From Citrifermentans bemidjiense Bem (lineage in GTDB: Bacteria > Desulfobacterota > Desulfuromonadia > Geobacterales > Geobacteraceae), in contig NC_011146.1 in NCBI RefSeq assembly GCF_000020725.1, forward strand, positions 1,735,501 to 1,799,500: a stretch of DNA of 64,000 nucleotides, given 5' to 3'. The first letter of the stretch is position 1; each line of letters begins with the position of its first letter. The notes beneath the pieces are model-generated. The model was not told the DNA's origin, did no database searches, and worked only from the letters and a program-made list of their open reading frames with translations. Shown in pieces: positions 1-8,091 of the stretch. Made by a program: the position numbers and the translations under genes.

Positions 1-110
1 CGCCGGAGCGCGCCAAGGGGGAGATGCTTGGCGACGGCGCCCGCGATCCGGACGGCGCGGCGCAGCTTTTGATCGACAAGATGATGGAGAAGGACCTTCT
101 CGCGCTCTAG
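1..110 (+). CDS. etfB: Electron transfer flavoprotein subunit beta, C-terminal end (partial)
   Basis: Only the last 35 or so codons are inside the window; the reading frame enters at base 3 and stops with TAG at 108-110. The peptide ends in GAAQLLIDKMMEKDLLAL, preceded by PERAKGEML, which resembles the C-terminal tail of EtfB proteins, where a P-R-A-K-G turn is followed by a helix that wraps onto EtfA. EtfB holds AMP or a second FAD and takes electrons from acyl-CoA dehydrogenases. The call rests largely on position: etfA starts 66 bases downstream on the same strand, the usual etfBA order. With so little sequence the family assignment is good but not certain. Confidence 0.75.
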   Translation, partial: PERAKGEMLGDGARDPDGAAQLLIDKMMEKDLLAL

Positions 111-176
111 CTTGATACCACGGTCGGGGTCCTCAAAGGCCACGCCGTGGAACAAATACCCAAACAGGAAAAGTTC

Positions 177-1505
177 ATGACTGAAGCTGTGAAGAAACCG
201 AAGAAGCCGCGCGGCAAAGCGGCAGTGCTGGAAGGGCGCTGCATCGCCTGCGGCGCCCGCTGCCAGAGCGCCTGCCCGGTCGACGCCATCCAGATGAACG
301 AGGCGGGAGAGCCGGTCATAGACGCGTCCAAGTGCATCGGCTGCGTCAAATGCGTCAAGGTCTGCCCCGCGCAGGCCATAGAGATGGCCTTCACCCCGGA
401 AGAGAAGCGGATCCTGGACGAGCTGGCGGCGGCTGCCGCGGGAGCTCCGCCCGAGGAGGAGCTCGACCCGGAGGAGGCCGCTTTAAGGGAGAAGCTTGCC
501 GCCTATCGCGGCGTCTGGGTCTTCATCGAGCAGACCGAGGGGGAGGCCGCCAAGGTCTCCTGGGAGCTCCTGGGGAAGGGAAAGGAGCTGGCTGCGGCCC
601 GTAACTGCCCGCTTTCCGCGGTGGTGATGGGGGACCAGGTGGAGCACCTCTGCCGCCAGGCGATGGGGTACGGGGCCGAGACGGTCTACCTCATGGACGC
701 GCCGGTCTTGCGCCACTACCGCACCGAGGCGTACCAGAAGAGCCTTTGCGCGCTGGTCGAGAAGTACAAGCCGGAGGTGATCCTGATGGGCGCCACCGGG
801 CTTGGGCGCGACCTCGCGGGTGTGGTGGCCACCGTGCTCGCCACGGGTCTTACCGCCGACTGCACCGGCCTTTCCATCGATAAAGGGAACCTGATGCAGA
901 CCCGCCCCGCTTTCGGCGGCAACATCATGGCCACCATCGTCTGCGACAAGTTCCGCCCCCAGATGTCCACGGTGAGGCCGCACGTGATGCCGATGCCGGA
1001 ATTCGACGCGAGCCTCAAGGGTGAGATCGTGCGCGAGCCGGTCCCGGTAGCCGAGGACGAAGTCCAGGTGAAGGTGCTCGACATCCTGATGGACAAAGGG
1101 GGCTCCAAGGTGGACATCGCCGGCGCCGAGTTCATCATCTCCGGCGGTAGGGGGATGATGGCGAAGGAAAACTTCGGACTGCTCGAGGAGCTGGCAGAGG
1201 TCTTGGGCGGGGTGGTGGGCGCGTCCAGAAGCGCGGTCGACGCGGGGTGGATGCCCCAGGACCGGCAGGTGGGGCAGACCGGGAAGACCGTGCGCCCCAA
1301 GGTCTACATCGCCTGCGGCATCTCCGGCGCCATCCAGCACCTGGTGGGGATGCAGGATTCCGACGTGGTGATCGCCATCAACCGCGATCCGGAGGCCCCC
1401 ATCTTCGAGGTGGCAAGCTACGGGATCGTCGGCGACCTGTTCCAGGTGATCCCTTCGCTGACCGCGAAGCTCAAAGCGCTCAAGGGAGCAAGGTCAGGGG
1501 CCTGA
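177..1505 (+). CDS. etfA: Electron transfer flavoprotein subunit alpha with N-terminal ferredoxin domain
   Basis: FAD-binding alpha subunit of an electron transfer flavoprotein, about 442 residues, longer than plain EtfA (about 320) because of an N-terminal two-cluster ferredoxin domain. The first cluster motif, [13 protein letters not shown], has one extra residue between the second and third Cys; the second, [12 protein letters not shown], is standard. The EtfA N-terminal domain follows (from about residue 105), then the FAD domain with [21 protein letters not shown] and [13 protein letters not shown] at 147 would add 10 residues, but ATG 177 has an AGGAAA ribosome site 6 bases upstream and is preferred. 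It sits between etfB and the membrane oxidoreductase, so electrons probably run from acyl-CoA dehydrogenases through EtfAB to the quinone pool. Confidence 0.93.
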   Translation: MTEAVKKPKKPRGKAAVLEGRCIACGARCQSACPVDAIQMNEAGEPVIDASKCIGCVKCVKVCPAQAIEMAFTPEEKRILDELAAAAAGAPPEEELDPEEAALREKLAAYRGVWVFIEQTEGEAAKVSWELLGKGKELAAARNCPLSAVVMGDQVEHLCRQAMGYGAETVYLMDAPVLRHYRTEAYQKSLCALVEKYKPEVILMGATGLGRDLAGVVATVLATGLTADCTGLSIDKGNLMQTRPAFGGNIMATIVCDKFRPQMSTVRPHVMPMPEFDASLKGEIVREPVPVAEDEVQVKVLDILMDKGGSKVDIAGAEFIISGGRGMMAKENFGLLEELAEVLGGVVGASRSAVDAGWMPQDRQVGQTGKTVRPKVYIACGISGAIQHLVGMQDSDVVIAINRDPEAPIFEVASYGIVGDLFQVIPSLTAKLKALKGARSGA

Positions 1506-1558
1506 TTCATCATACTTCCCGCGGCTTAAGGGCCGCATTTTTCAAAGAGGAAACATCC

Positions 1559-3553
1559 ATGATGCCGCAAACCGCACTCTTCACGACGCTACTGGTCGCC
1601 TCGCTCGCCTTTTTCTGCTGGAGCGTGTACCGCCGCTTTTCACTGGTCTGCTTCGGGCAGCCCGAGGAAAGGCTCGACCACCCCGGGCGCCGCCTGCAGG
1701 AGATGCTTTTGTACGCCTTCGCCCAGCTGCGCGTGGTGAAAAAACCGTTCGGCCTGAACCACTTCGTCATCTTCTGGTCCTTCCTGATCCTGGCCATCGC
1801 CAACGGGGAGTTCCTTTTGAACGGCGTCTTCCCGTCGGTAAGCCTCGCCGCGCTGCCGCAGGGGCTGCACCACGCTCTGCTGCTCTTGTTCGACCTGGTC
1901 TCGCTTCTGACTCTGATAGCGATCGCGCTCTCCTTCGGGAGACGCCTCATCGTGAGGCCCCCCTATCTCGACTCCCTCTACGTGAAGGGGAGAAGCCCGG
2001 AGGCCTTCGTCATCCTCTCCTTCATCGCGCTCCTCATGCTCGCCTACTTCGGGATGCACGGGGCGCAGATCGCGCAGGGGAAGGAGGCGGCTTCTGCTGC
2101 GATGCCGGTATCGAGCTTCGTAGGGTCGCTTTTAACCCGCTATCCGGGGCTTCTGGGGACGGTCGAGGCCGTCTCCTGGTGGCTGCACGCCCTGGTGCTT
2201 CTGGCCTTCATCTGCTTTTTGCCGCATTCCAAACATATGCACATCTTGACCGCCATCCCCAACTGCTACCTGGGTAGCCTCGACTGGCCGGCTACCCAGC
2301 CGCGCGAGAAGTTCGAGAAGGGGGCCGAGTACGGGGCGGGGAGCGTGGAGCGCTTCACCTGGAAGGATCTATTCGACTCCTTCTCCTGCACCGAGTGCGG
2401 CCGCTGCCAGGCCGCCTGCCCCGCCGCCAGCACCGGCAAGGCCTTGAACCCGCGCCAGATCGTGCACGCCATCAAGACCAACCTCCTGGAGAACAGCCAC
2501 GCGCTCAGAGAGGGGAGGAAGGGGACGCTCCCGCTCATCGGCAACGAAGGGGAGGGGACCAACACCGAGGAGGCGATCTGGGACTGCACCACCTGCGGCG
2601 CCTGCATGGAGGCCTGCCCGGTGCTGATCGAGCAGATGCCGAAGATCGTCAAGATGAGAAGGCACCTGGTGCAGGACGAGTCCCGCTTCCCGGAGGAACT
2701 CCTGAACCTGTTCGAGAACATGGAGCAGCGCTCCAACCCCTGGGGGATTGCTCCCAGCGAGCGGAGCAAGTGGGTTTCCACCCTGGAGGTGAAGCCGTTT
2801 GTGGCAGGGGAGACCGAGTATCTTCTTTACGTCGGCTGCGCCGGCTCCTTCGATTCGCGCGCGAAGCAGGTGACCGTGGCGCTTGCCAGCGTGCTGAATG
2901 CGGCCGGGGTTTCCTACGGCATCCTGGGAAAAGAGGAGAAGTGCTGCGGCGATTCGCTGAGAAGGCTCGGCAACGAGTACGTCTTCGAGAAGATGGCACT
3001 GGAGAACGTGGAGCTCTTCCGCGAGAAGGGTGTCACCAAGGTGATCACCCTCTGCCCGCACTGCCTGACCACGCTTAAAAACGACTACCGCCAATACGGG
3101 CTGGAGCTGGAGGTGCTGCACCAGTCCCAGCTGATCGCGGAGCTTCTCGCGGACGGGCGCATCAAGCTGGACGGCTCGGAGAAGAGCCTCGGCAAGATCA
3201 CCTACCACGACCCCTGTTATCTCGGGCGCCACAACGGCGTGTTCGACGCGCCGCGCGGCGTGATTCAAGCGGCTACCGGAAGCGCCCCGCAGGAGATGGA
3301 GAGAAACGGCAGGAACTCGTTTTGCTGCGGCGCCGGCGGCGGGCGCATGTGGATGGAGGAGTTCACCGGCGAGAGGGTGAACCACGCCCGCGTGGCCGAG
3401 GCGCTTGAAGGCTCCCCCGACACCATCTGCGTCGCCTGCCCCTACTGCATGACCATGATCGAGGACGGCCTGAAGGACAAGGGTGCCGGACAGGTGCGGG
3501 TGAAGGACGTGGTAGAGGTAGTGGCTGAGGGGCTTTTGCACCGCAAAGCGTAA
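1559..3553 (+). CDS. Membrane Fe-S oxidoreductase, Etf:(mena)quinone oxidoreductase type
   Basis: Predicted 664-residue membrane protein. The N-terminal part (to about residue 225) has several hydrophobic helices like the NarI-type haem b domain. Two [4Fe-4S] motifs follow, CTECGRCQAACP from Cys277 and CTTCGACMEACP from Cys343, then two CCG domains (CCGDSLRRLG and CCGAGGGRMW) like those of heterodisulfide reductase HdrD/GlpC. This architecture (DUF224 type, named EMO in later work) carries electrons from EtfAB to menaquinone. The frame is open from 1247, inside etfA, but the ATG at 1559 has GAGG 8 bases upstream and begins a natural membrane helix. It follows etfA by 53 bases and ends at a hairpin terminator, so etfBA and this gene form one operon. 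Confidence 0.9.
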   Translation: MMPQTALFTTLLVASLAFFCWSVYRRFSLVCFGQPEERLDHPGRRLQEMLLYAFAQLRVVKKPFGLNHFVIFWSFLILAIANGEFLLNGVFPSVSLAALPQGLHHALLLLFDLVSLLTLIAIALSFGRRLIVRPPYLDSLYVKGRSPEAFVILSFIALLMLAYFGMHGAQIAQGKEAASAAMPVSSFVGSLLTRYPGLLGTVEAVSWWLHALVLLAFICFLPHSKHMHILTAIPNCYLGSLDWPATQPREKFEKGAEYGAGSVERFTWKDLFDSFSCTECGRCQAACPAASTGKALNPRQIVHAIKTNLLENSHALREGRKGTLPLIGNEGEGTNTEEAIWDCTTCGACMEACPVLIEQMPKIVKMRRHLVQDESRFPEELLNLFENMEQRSNPWGIAPSERSKWVSTLEVKPFVAGETEYLLYVGCAGSFDSRAKQVTVALASVLNAAGVSYGILGKEEKCCGDSLRRLGNEYVFEKMALENVELFREKGVTKVITLCPHCLTTLKNDYRQYGLELEVLHQSQLIAELLADGRIKLDGSEKSLGKITYHDPCYLGRHNGVFDAPRGVIQAATGSAPQEMERNGRNSFCCGAGGGRMWMEEFTGERVNHARVAEALEGSPDTICVACPYCMTMIEDGLKDKGAGQVRVKDVVEVVAEGLLHRKA

Positions 3554-3569
3554 CTGTAGCCGAATACTT

Positions 3570-3628
3570 AGATCTCCCGCCTGGCGCCTTGCCTAAAAAA
3601 GGGGCTGCCGGCGGGAGATCTGCTTTTT
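3570..3628 (+). terminator. Rho-independent terminator of the etf operon
   Basis: A perfect 12-bp inverted repeat, AGATCTCCCGCC at 3570-3581 and GGCGGGAGATCT at 3610-3621, is followed by a T-rich stretch (CTTTTT). The 28-base loop is large and could hold a smaller hairpin. It lies 17 bases after the oxidoreductase stop codon. Confidence 0.75.
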
Positions 3629-3653
3629 CAAAAGGCAACAGGAAAGGATCCAT

Positions 3654-4721
3654 CTGATCAAAGCGACCCTTCATACGGCACGGCTTTTCCTGCTGCCGAC
3701 TTTTTTTACCCTCCTTTGTCCCCCCCTCGTTGCCTTTGCCGAGCGCGGCATCACCGTGGCCGCCGTGGGCGACGTCATGATGGGGAGCGACTTCCCCGCA
3801 GCCAGACTCCCCAAGGACGGCGGGCGCTCGCTCTTCGCCGCCGCCGCACCCCTTTTCAAGCGCGCCGACATCGCCATGGCCAACCTGGAAGGCCCTCTCT
3901 GCGAGGGGGGAAACCCAGTCAAAGAGCCCCTTCCCGGCAGGCGCTACCTGTTCCGCACCCCCCCCGCCTTCGCCAGGATCTTAAGCGATGCCGGGATCTC
4001 CATGGTGTCGCTTGCCAACAACCACGCCCAGGACTTCGGCAGAGAAGGGGTCGCCTCCACCAAGCAGGCACTGGCCCGGGCCGGGGTACTCTACTCCAGC
4101 AAGAAGGGGGAGGTCGCCGAGTTCACTGTGCGCGGCACCCGGGTCGGCATCATCTCGCTCGCCTTCGGCCCACCGCCTCGCTCCATCACCTTTCCGGCAC
4201 AGGCCCTGCAGGAGATCGCCCGGGAAGCGGCGAACTACGACATCCTGATCCTCTCGATCCATGCCGGAGCGGAGGGGCGCGACGCGCAGCATGTGACCCC
4301 GGGGATGGAGCGCTACCTGGATGAGCCGCGCGGCGACCTTCTCTCCTTCGCGCACCAGGCGGTGGCGGCGGGGGCGGACCTGGTGGTGGCCCACGGCCCA
4401 CACGTGCCGCGGGCCCTGGAGCTTTACCGCGGCCGGCTGATCGCCTACAGCCTCGGGAACTTCGCCACCTTCGGCGGGGTGAGCGTCGCCGGCGAGAGCG
4501 GCTACGCTCCGCTGCTCACGGTCCGCCTCGACAAAGACGGCTCCTTCCTGGAGGGGAGCATCAACTCCTTCCGGCAGGCGTGTCTTACGGCACCCGCTCC
4601 CGATCCCAAGCAGCGCGCGCTTTCCCTGATGCGGAGGCTCTCCGCCGAGGACTTCCCCGACTCACCCTTAAGCTTTGGCAGCCTGGGGGAACTCAAAACC
4701 TCTAACAGGGAGAACTTCTGA
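3654..4721 (+). CDS. CapA-family (poly-gamma-glutamate synthesis type) exported metallophosphoesterase-like protein
   Basis: CapA/PgsA-like fold related to calcineurin phosphoesterases; these proteins are exported and tied to surface polymers, substrate unknown here. Visible motifs are AVGDVMMGSDF, NLEGPL, SLANNHAQDFG, LSIHAGAEGR (HAG where most members have HWG) and VVAHGPHVPRALE with YSLGNFA. The first ATG or GTG in frame that spares these motifs is GTG 3756, but that start removes the export signal. Reading upstream in frame gives a K/R-containing start, a long hydrophobic run and a VAFA cleavage site, a good signal peptide. The only initiator-like codon there is CTG 3654, with GGAAAGG 6 bases before it. 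I place the start there; GTG 3756 is the conservative alternative. Confidence 0.8.
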   Translation: MIKATLHTARLFLLPTFFTLLCPPLVAFAERGITVAAVGDVMMGSDFPAARLPKDGGRSLFAAAAPLFKRADIAMANLEGPLCEGGNPVKEPLPGRRYLFRTPPAFARILSDAGISMVSLANNHAQDFGREGVASTKQALARAGVLYSSKKGEVAEFTVRGTRVGIISLAFGPPPRSITFPAQALQEIAREAANYDILILSIHAGAEGRDAQHVTPGMERYLDEPRGDLLSFAHQAVAAGADLVVAHGPHVPRALELYRGRLIAYSLGNFATFGGVSVAGESGYAPLLTVRLDKDGSFLEGSINSFRQACLTAPAPDPKQRALSLMRRLSAEDFPDSPLSFGSLGELKTSNRENF

Positions 4722-4831
4722 GGAAATCTGAGCACAAACAAAGACACGAGAGGGTCTAACCTTTAAAGATTCGCCTTTCTCGGAAGTCCTTAGATTTCCT
4801 CGTTGCCAATGGTTTTGGTAATGGAGACGAC

Positions 4832-5518
4832 ATGTTCCTGATCGTGCAGAACGACCCGCAGTGCCCTTCCGGAAGCTGCAGCCGGCTCTTGGCCGCCGCG
4901 GGGGAGACATTTACCACAGTGACCCCCTATAGCGGCGAGGCCCTACCTGACCCCGCTGAGGCCACGGGCATCGTGGTGCTGGGAGGGGAGATGGGGGCGC
5001 ACGATACGGCGAAGCATCCCTACCTGACCCGGGTGCTCTCCTTCCTGAGGGAGGCGCTCCAGGCCGGCACGCCGCTTCTGGGGATCTGCCTCGGGGGGCA
5101 GCTCTTGTCCTTTGCCGCCGGCGGGGAGGTAATCTCCCGTTCCCCCTACGGCGAACATGGCGTCTGCCAGGTGGACCTCACCCGCGAAGGAGAGTTGGAC
5201 CCGCTCTTCCGGGGGCTTCCCGACCCCTTCCTCACCTTCCAGCTGCACAACGACAGCTTTACCGTCCCCCCTGGCGCCACGCTCCTCGCCTCCTCGGCCG
5301 CCTGCCCGGCTCAAGCCTTCAGGCTGGGGCAGGCCGCCTACGGCGTGCAGTTCCATCCGGAGGTCGACCCATCCATAGTCGCCGCCTGGGACCTCCTCCC
5401 CCTCCCCAAGACCGACCACCTGAGCTCCTTTCTCGCCGCCGAGGCCGCTTTCAACAAGGTTTCGCAGCGGCTGATCGGAAATTTCATATCCCTCGCCGCC
5501 GCCTCCCGAATTTCTTGA
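4832..5518 (+). CDS. Class I glutamine amidotransferase
   Basis: 228-residue stand-alone GATase1 domain that would hydrolyse glutamine and pass ammonia to an acceptor. The nucleophile elbow is GICLGGQLL with Cys86, and the His-Glu pair is in VQFHPEVD (His175, Glu177), so the triad is complete. It resembles the GMP-synthase-like amidotransferases often annotated as such without proof of substrate. No synthase domain is fused and neither neighbour is an obvious partner, so the acceptor is unknown. ATG 4832 has GGAGA 5-9 bases upstream. The 110-base gap to the upstream gene suggests its own promoter. Confidence 0.88.
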   Translation: MFLIVQNDPQCPSGSCSRLLAAAGETFTTVTPYSGEALPDPAEATGIVVLGGEMGAHDTAKHPYLTRVLSFLREALQAGTPLLGICLGGQLLSFAAGGEVISRSPYGEHGVCQVDLTREGELDPLFRGLPDPFLTFQLHNDSFTVPPGATLLASSAACPAQAFRLGQAAYGVQFHPEVDPSIVAAWDLLPLPKTDHLSSFLAAEAAFNKVSQRLIGNFISLAAASRIS

Positions 5519-5634
5519 AATTAAAAAACATTATTGTACAGTTTTAACGTTTTGCGCTCCGGGGGGCGCTGCGTTGGCGCCTCCACGCATGGGGGAGGCG
5601 GTGTAATCCTCCCGAGCGCACGACGGGGGGGGAC

Positions 5635-8091
5635 GTGGACGGCAATCGGACCGTAAAAAGCTGCCTGAAGGCAAAGCTCATGGCGCCGCTAGTCGCGTGC
5701 AACGCGCTGTTGCTGCTGGCGCTCGTGGCCGCGTTCGCCTGCTACCAGCTCCGCTATCCGGCGCTCCTTTGGCAGTGGGTGCCGTCTGACTCTTTCCGCT
5801 CGCTCTTCTTGTTTCTCTCCGGCGCCGCTGCGCTCGCCTCTCTGGGGCTGGGCGTCTTGGCCCAACTCCTGTCGCTGCGCATCAAACGGTTCATCTCGGA
5901 CCCCATCCACCGGCTCAGCAAGAAAATGGAAATCGTCTCCCACAGCCAGGACTACCAGGTTCGCGTGGAGGACGGCAGCAACGACGAGTTAGGGCTTCTC
6001 TTCGACTGTTTCAACGAGATGCTGGAGGAGATCTCCATCCGCGACGAGCGGCTCGCCCTCCACTCGGAAGAGCTGAAGCTGGAGGTGGCCGAGCGTACCG
6101 CTGAACTCTCCAGCGTGAACCGGCAATTGGAGGAGAGCCTGGAAGAGGTGCGGCGGGCCATGGAGTCGGCCCAGTCCGCCAACCGCGCCAAGTCCGATTT
6201 CCTGGCGCAGATGAGTCACGAGATCAGGACACCGATGTACGGCGTCCTCGGGATGACCGAGCTGCTCTTGAACACCTACCTCTCCAAGGAGCAGGCCCGG
6301 TTCGTGGAGTCGGTGCGCTGCTCGGGCGAGGCCCTTTTGGGGATCATAAACAACATACTCGACTTCTCCAAGATCGAGGCGGGGCGGATGGAACTGGAGA
6401 TGATCCCCTTCGACCTGCATCAGTTGACGGCGGACGCGGTTGCGATGTTCGCCGACGACGCGGCCAGGAAGGGTATAGCTTTAAGCTGCCGGATCGAGCC
6501 GGGGCTCCCCGTGATGTTCCAGGGGGATCCGGGGCGCCTGCGCCAGGTGATGGTGAACCTCTTGGGGAACGCGGTGAAGTTCACCCCCGAGGGTGCCGTC
6601 ACCCTTTCGGTCTCCCTGGTGCGGAGACCTGCCCTGGTGCGGGTGACCGTCGAGGACACCGGGATCGGCATCTCCAGGGAGGCCCAGGAGCGGATCTTCG
6701 ATCACTTCGCTCAGGGGGACGAGTCGATGACCCGCAGGTACGGTGGCACCGGCTTGGGGCTCGCCATCGCGAAGCAACTGACCGAACTCATGGGGGGGGG
6801 GATGGAACTTTCCAGCGAGCCGGGTAAAGGGTCGAGCTTCAGCTTCACCGTGGCTTTGGAGCCGCACCAGAAGGCCCCGCCCCCCGAGCGCTCCTACAGC
6901 GCGTTGCGCAGCAAGCGTGCCCTCGTCGCAACAGACGACCCGGAGCTGCAGGAGACCCTCCTGGAACTCATGGGGGGGCTGGGGATGGACCTTGACTGCG
7001 TCGGAGACGCGCCCGGCGCTCTCTGCAGGCTGGTGGCCGCCCCCTTCGACCTGGTCCTCATGGACCACTGCGTGGCCGGGACCGACGGCCTGGCGCTTGC
7101 GGCGGCCATCCGTAGCGTCGCGGTAGGGCACTCCGTGCGGCTGGTGCTCCTGGCCGAGGAGCCTGAGGCGGCTCCGGCCGAGCGGGTGCGCGAGATCGAG
7201 GTGGCGCTTTTATCCAGGCGCAACCTGACCCAGGAAGTGCTCTATGCCGCACTTGTCTCCGCACTCGGCATGGAAGAGGAGCAAGGGGGAGGTGAGGAAG
7301 CGCCCACCCTGCGGCGGCTGCGCCAGGTGCTCTTAGTCGAGGACAACGTGGTGAACCAGGAGGTGGGGAGAGGGCTGCTGGAGAGCCTGGGTTGCCGGGT
7401 GAAGGTGGCGGAGAACGGGCTCGCGGCGCTTAAGGAGTTGCAGCGGGGGGCATTCGACCTCATCTTCATGGACTGCCAGATGCCGGTGCTGGACGGCCTG
7501 GAGGCGACCCGGCGCATTCGGCAGCGGGAAGAAGGTTCCTCCGCGCGCGTCCCCATCATCGCCCTCACCGCCTACGCCATGAAGGGAGACCGCGAGGCCT
7601 GTCTCGCCGCCGGTGCCGATGACTACCTTTCCAAACCTTTCAGCCGGGAGCAGCTCTCCAAGTCGATCGAAAGGCGTCTTGGCTGCGGCGAGGCGAGTGC
7701 CACGCAAGCGCGGCCGGCGGGGATCCTGGCGGAGACCATCTGTCCGGGAAGGGCGGGGGGCGTGCTGGAGCTGATCCGCACCCTGCCGGGCAACCGCGGC
7801 GTCGCGATCCTGCGCAAGGTGGTAGACCTCTACCTCGCCAGCACGCCGACGCTTTTGCAGACCTTGCGCGAGGCTGAGTCCGGCGGCGACGCCGAGAAGC
7901 TCAAGGCAGCGGCGCACAGCTTCAAGTCGAGCAGCGCGAATCTAGGCGCCGTAAGGCTTGCCGGGGTCTGCCTGGAGCTGGAGAGCCTGGGGCGCGCGGG
8001 GTCGACCGAGGGGGCGGGGGCGCTGCTCGTACAGGTTGAGGAGGAATACCGGTTGGTCAGGGATGCCCTTTTGGGAGGACCTTCATGCTGA
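5635..8091 (+). CDS. Hybrid sensor histidine kinase with two receivers and HPt domain
   Basis: 818 residues, BarA/ArcB-like layout. Two membrane helices (about 16-40 and 55-78) flank a very short external loop, so the signal is probably sensed in or near the membrane. A HAMP linker (about 79-132) and coiled coil lead to the HisKA box MSHEIRTPMYG with His195, then an ATPase domain (NLLGNAVKF, DTGIGIS, GGTGLGLAI). A first receiver-like domain (about 423-545) keeps one Asp but has lost the DxxMP turn and the Lys (SRRN), so it looks degenerate. The second receiver is intact with Asp613 (FMDCQMPVLDG) and LSKPF. A C-terminal HPt domain carries His761 (AAHSFKSSS). GTG start behind a G-rich ribosome site. 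It overlaps the next gene, a GGDEF-EAL receiver, by 7 bases, which is its likely phosphotransfer target. Confidence 0.93.
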   Translation: MDGNRTVKSCLKAKLMAPLVACNALLLLALVAAFACYQLRYPALLWQWVPSDSFRSLFLFLSGAAALASLGLGVLAQLLSLRIKRFISDPIHRLSKKMEIVSHSQDYQVRVEDGSNDELGLLFDCFNEMLEEISIRDERLALHSEELKLEVAERTAELSSVNRQLEESLEEVRRAMESAQSANRAKSDFLAQMSHEIRTPMYGVLGMTELLLNTYLSKEQARFVESVRCSGEALLGIINNILDFSKIEAGRMELEMIPFDLHQLTADAVAMFADDAARKGIALSCRIEPGLPVMFQGDPGRLRQVMVNLLGNAVKFTPEGAVTLSVSLVRRPALVRVTVEDTGIGISREAQERIFDHFAQGDESMTRRYGGTGLGLAIAKQLTELMGGGMELSSEPGKGSSFSFTVALEPHQKAPPPERSYSALRSKRALVATDDPELQETLLELMGGLGMDLDCVGDAPGALCRLVAAPFDLVLMDHCVAGTDGLALAAAIRSVAVGHSVRLVLLAEEPEAAPAERVREIEVALLSRRNLTQEVLYAALVSALGMEEEQGGGEEAPTLRRLRQVLLVEDNVVNQEVGRGLLESLGCRVKVAENGLAALKELQRGAFDLIFMDCQMPVLDGLEATRRIRQREEGSSARVPIIALTAYAMKGDREACLAAGADDYLSKPFSREQLSKSIERRLGCGEASATQARPAGILAETICPGRAGGVLELIRTLPGNRGVAILRKVVDLYLASTPTLLQTLREAESGGDAEKLKAAAHSFKSSSANLGAVRLAGVCLELESLGRAGSTEGAGALLVQVEEEYRLVRDALLGGPSC

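Noticed and set aside
3716-4324. 202-codon plus-strand frame overlapping the CapA-like gene
   Set aside because: Arg/Pro-rich out-of-frame shadow; the CapA motifs are all in the other frame.
5521-5634. Hairpin-forming sequence before the hybrid kinase gene, considered as a c-di-GMP riboswitch
   Set aside because: It is short and lacks the conserved GEMM sequence blocks; the paired GGCG/CGCC segments are explained by local GC richness.
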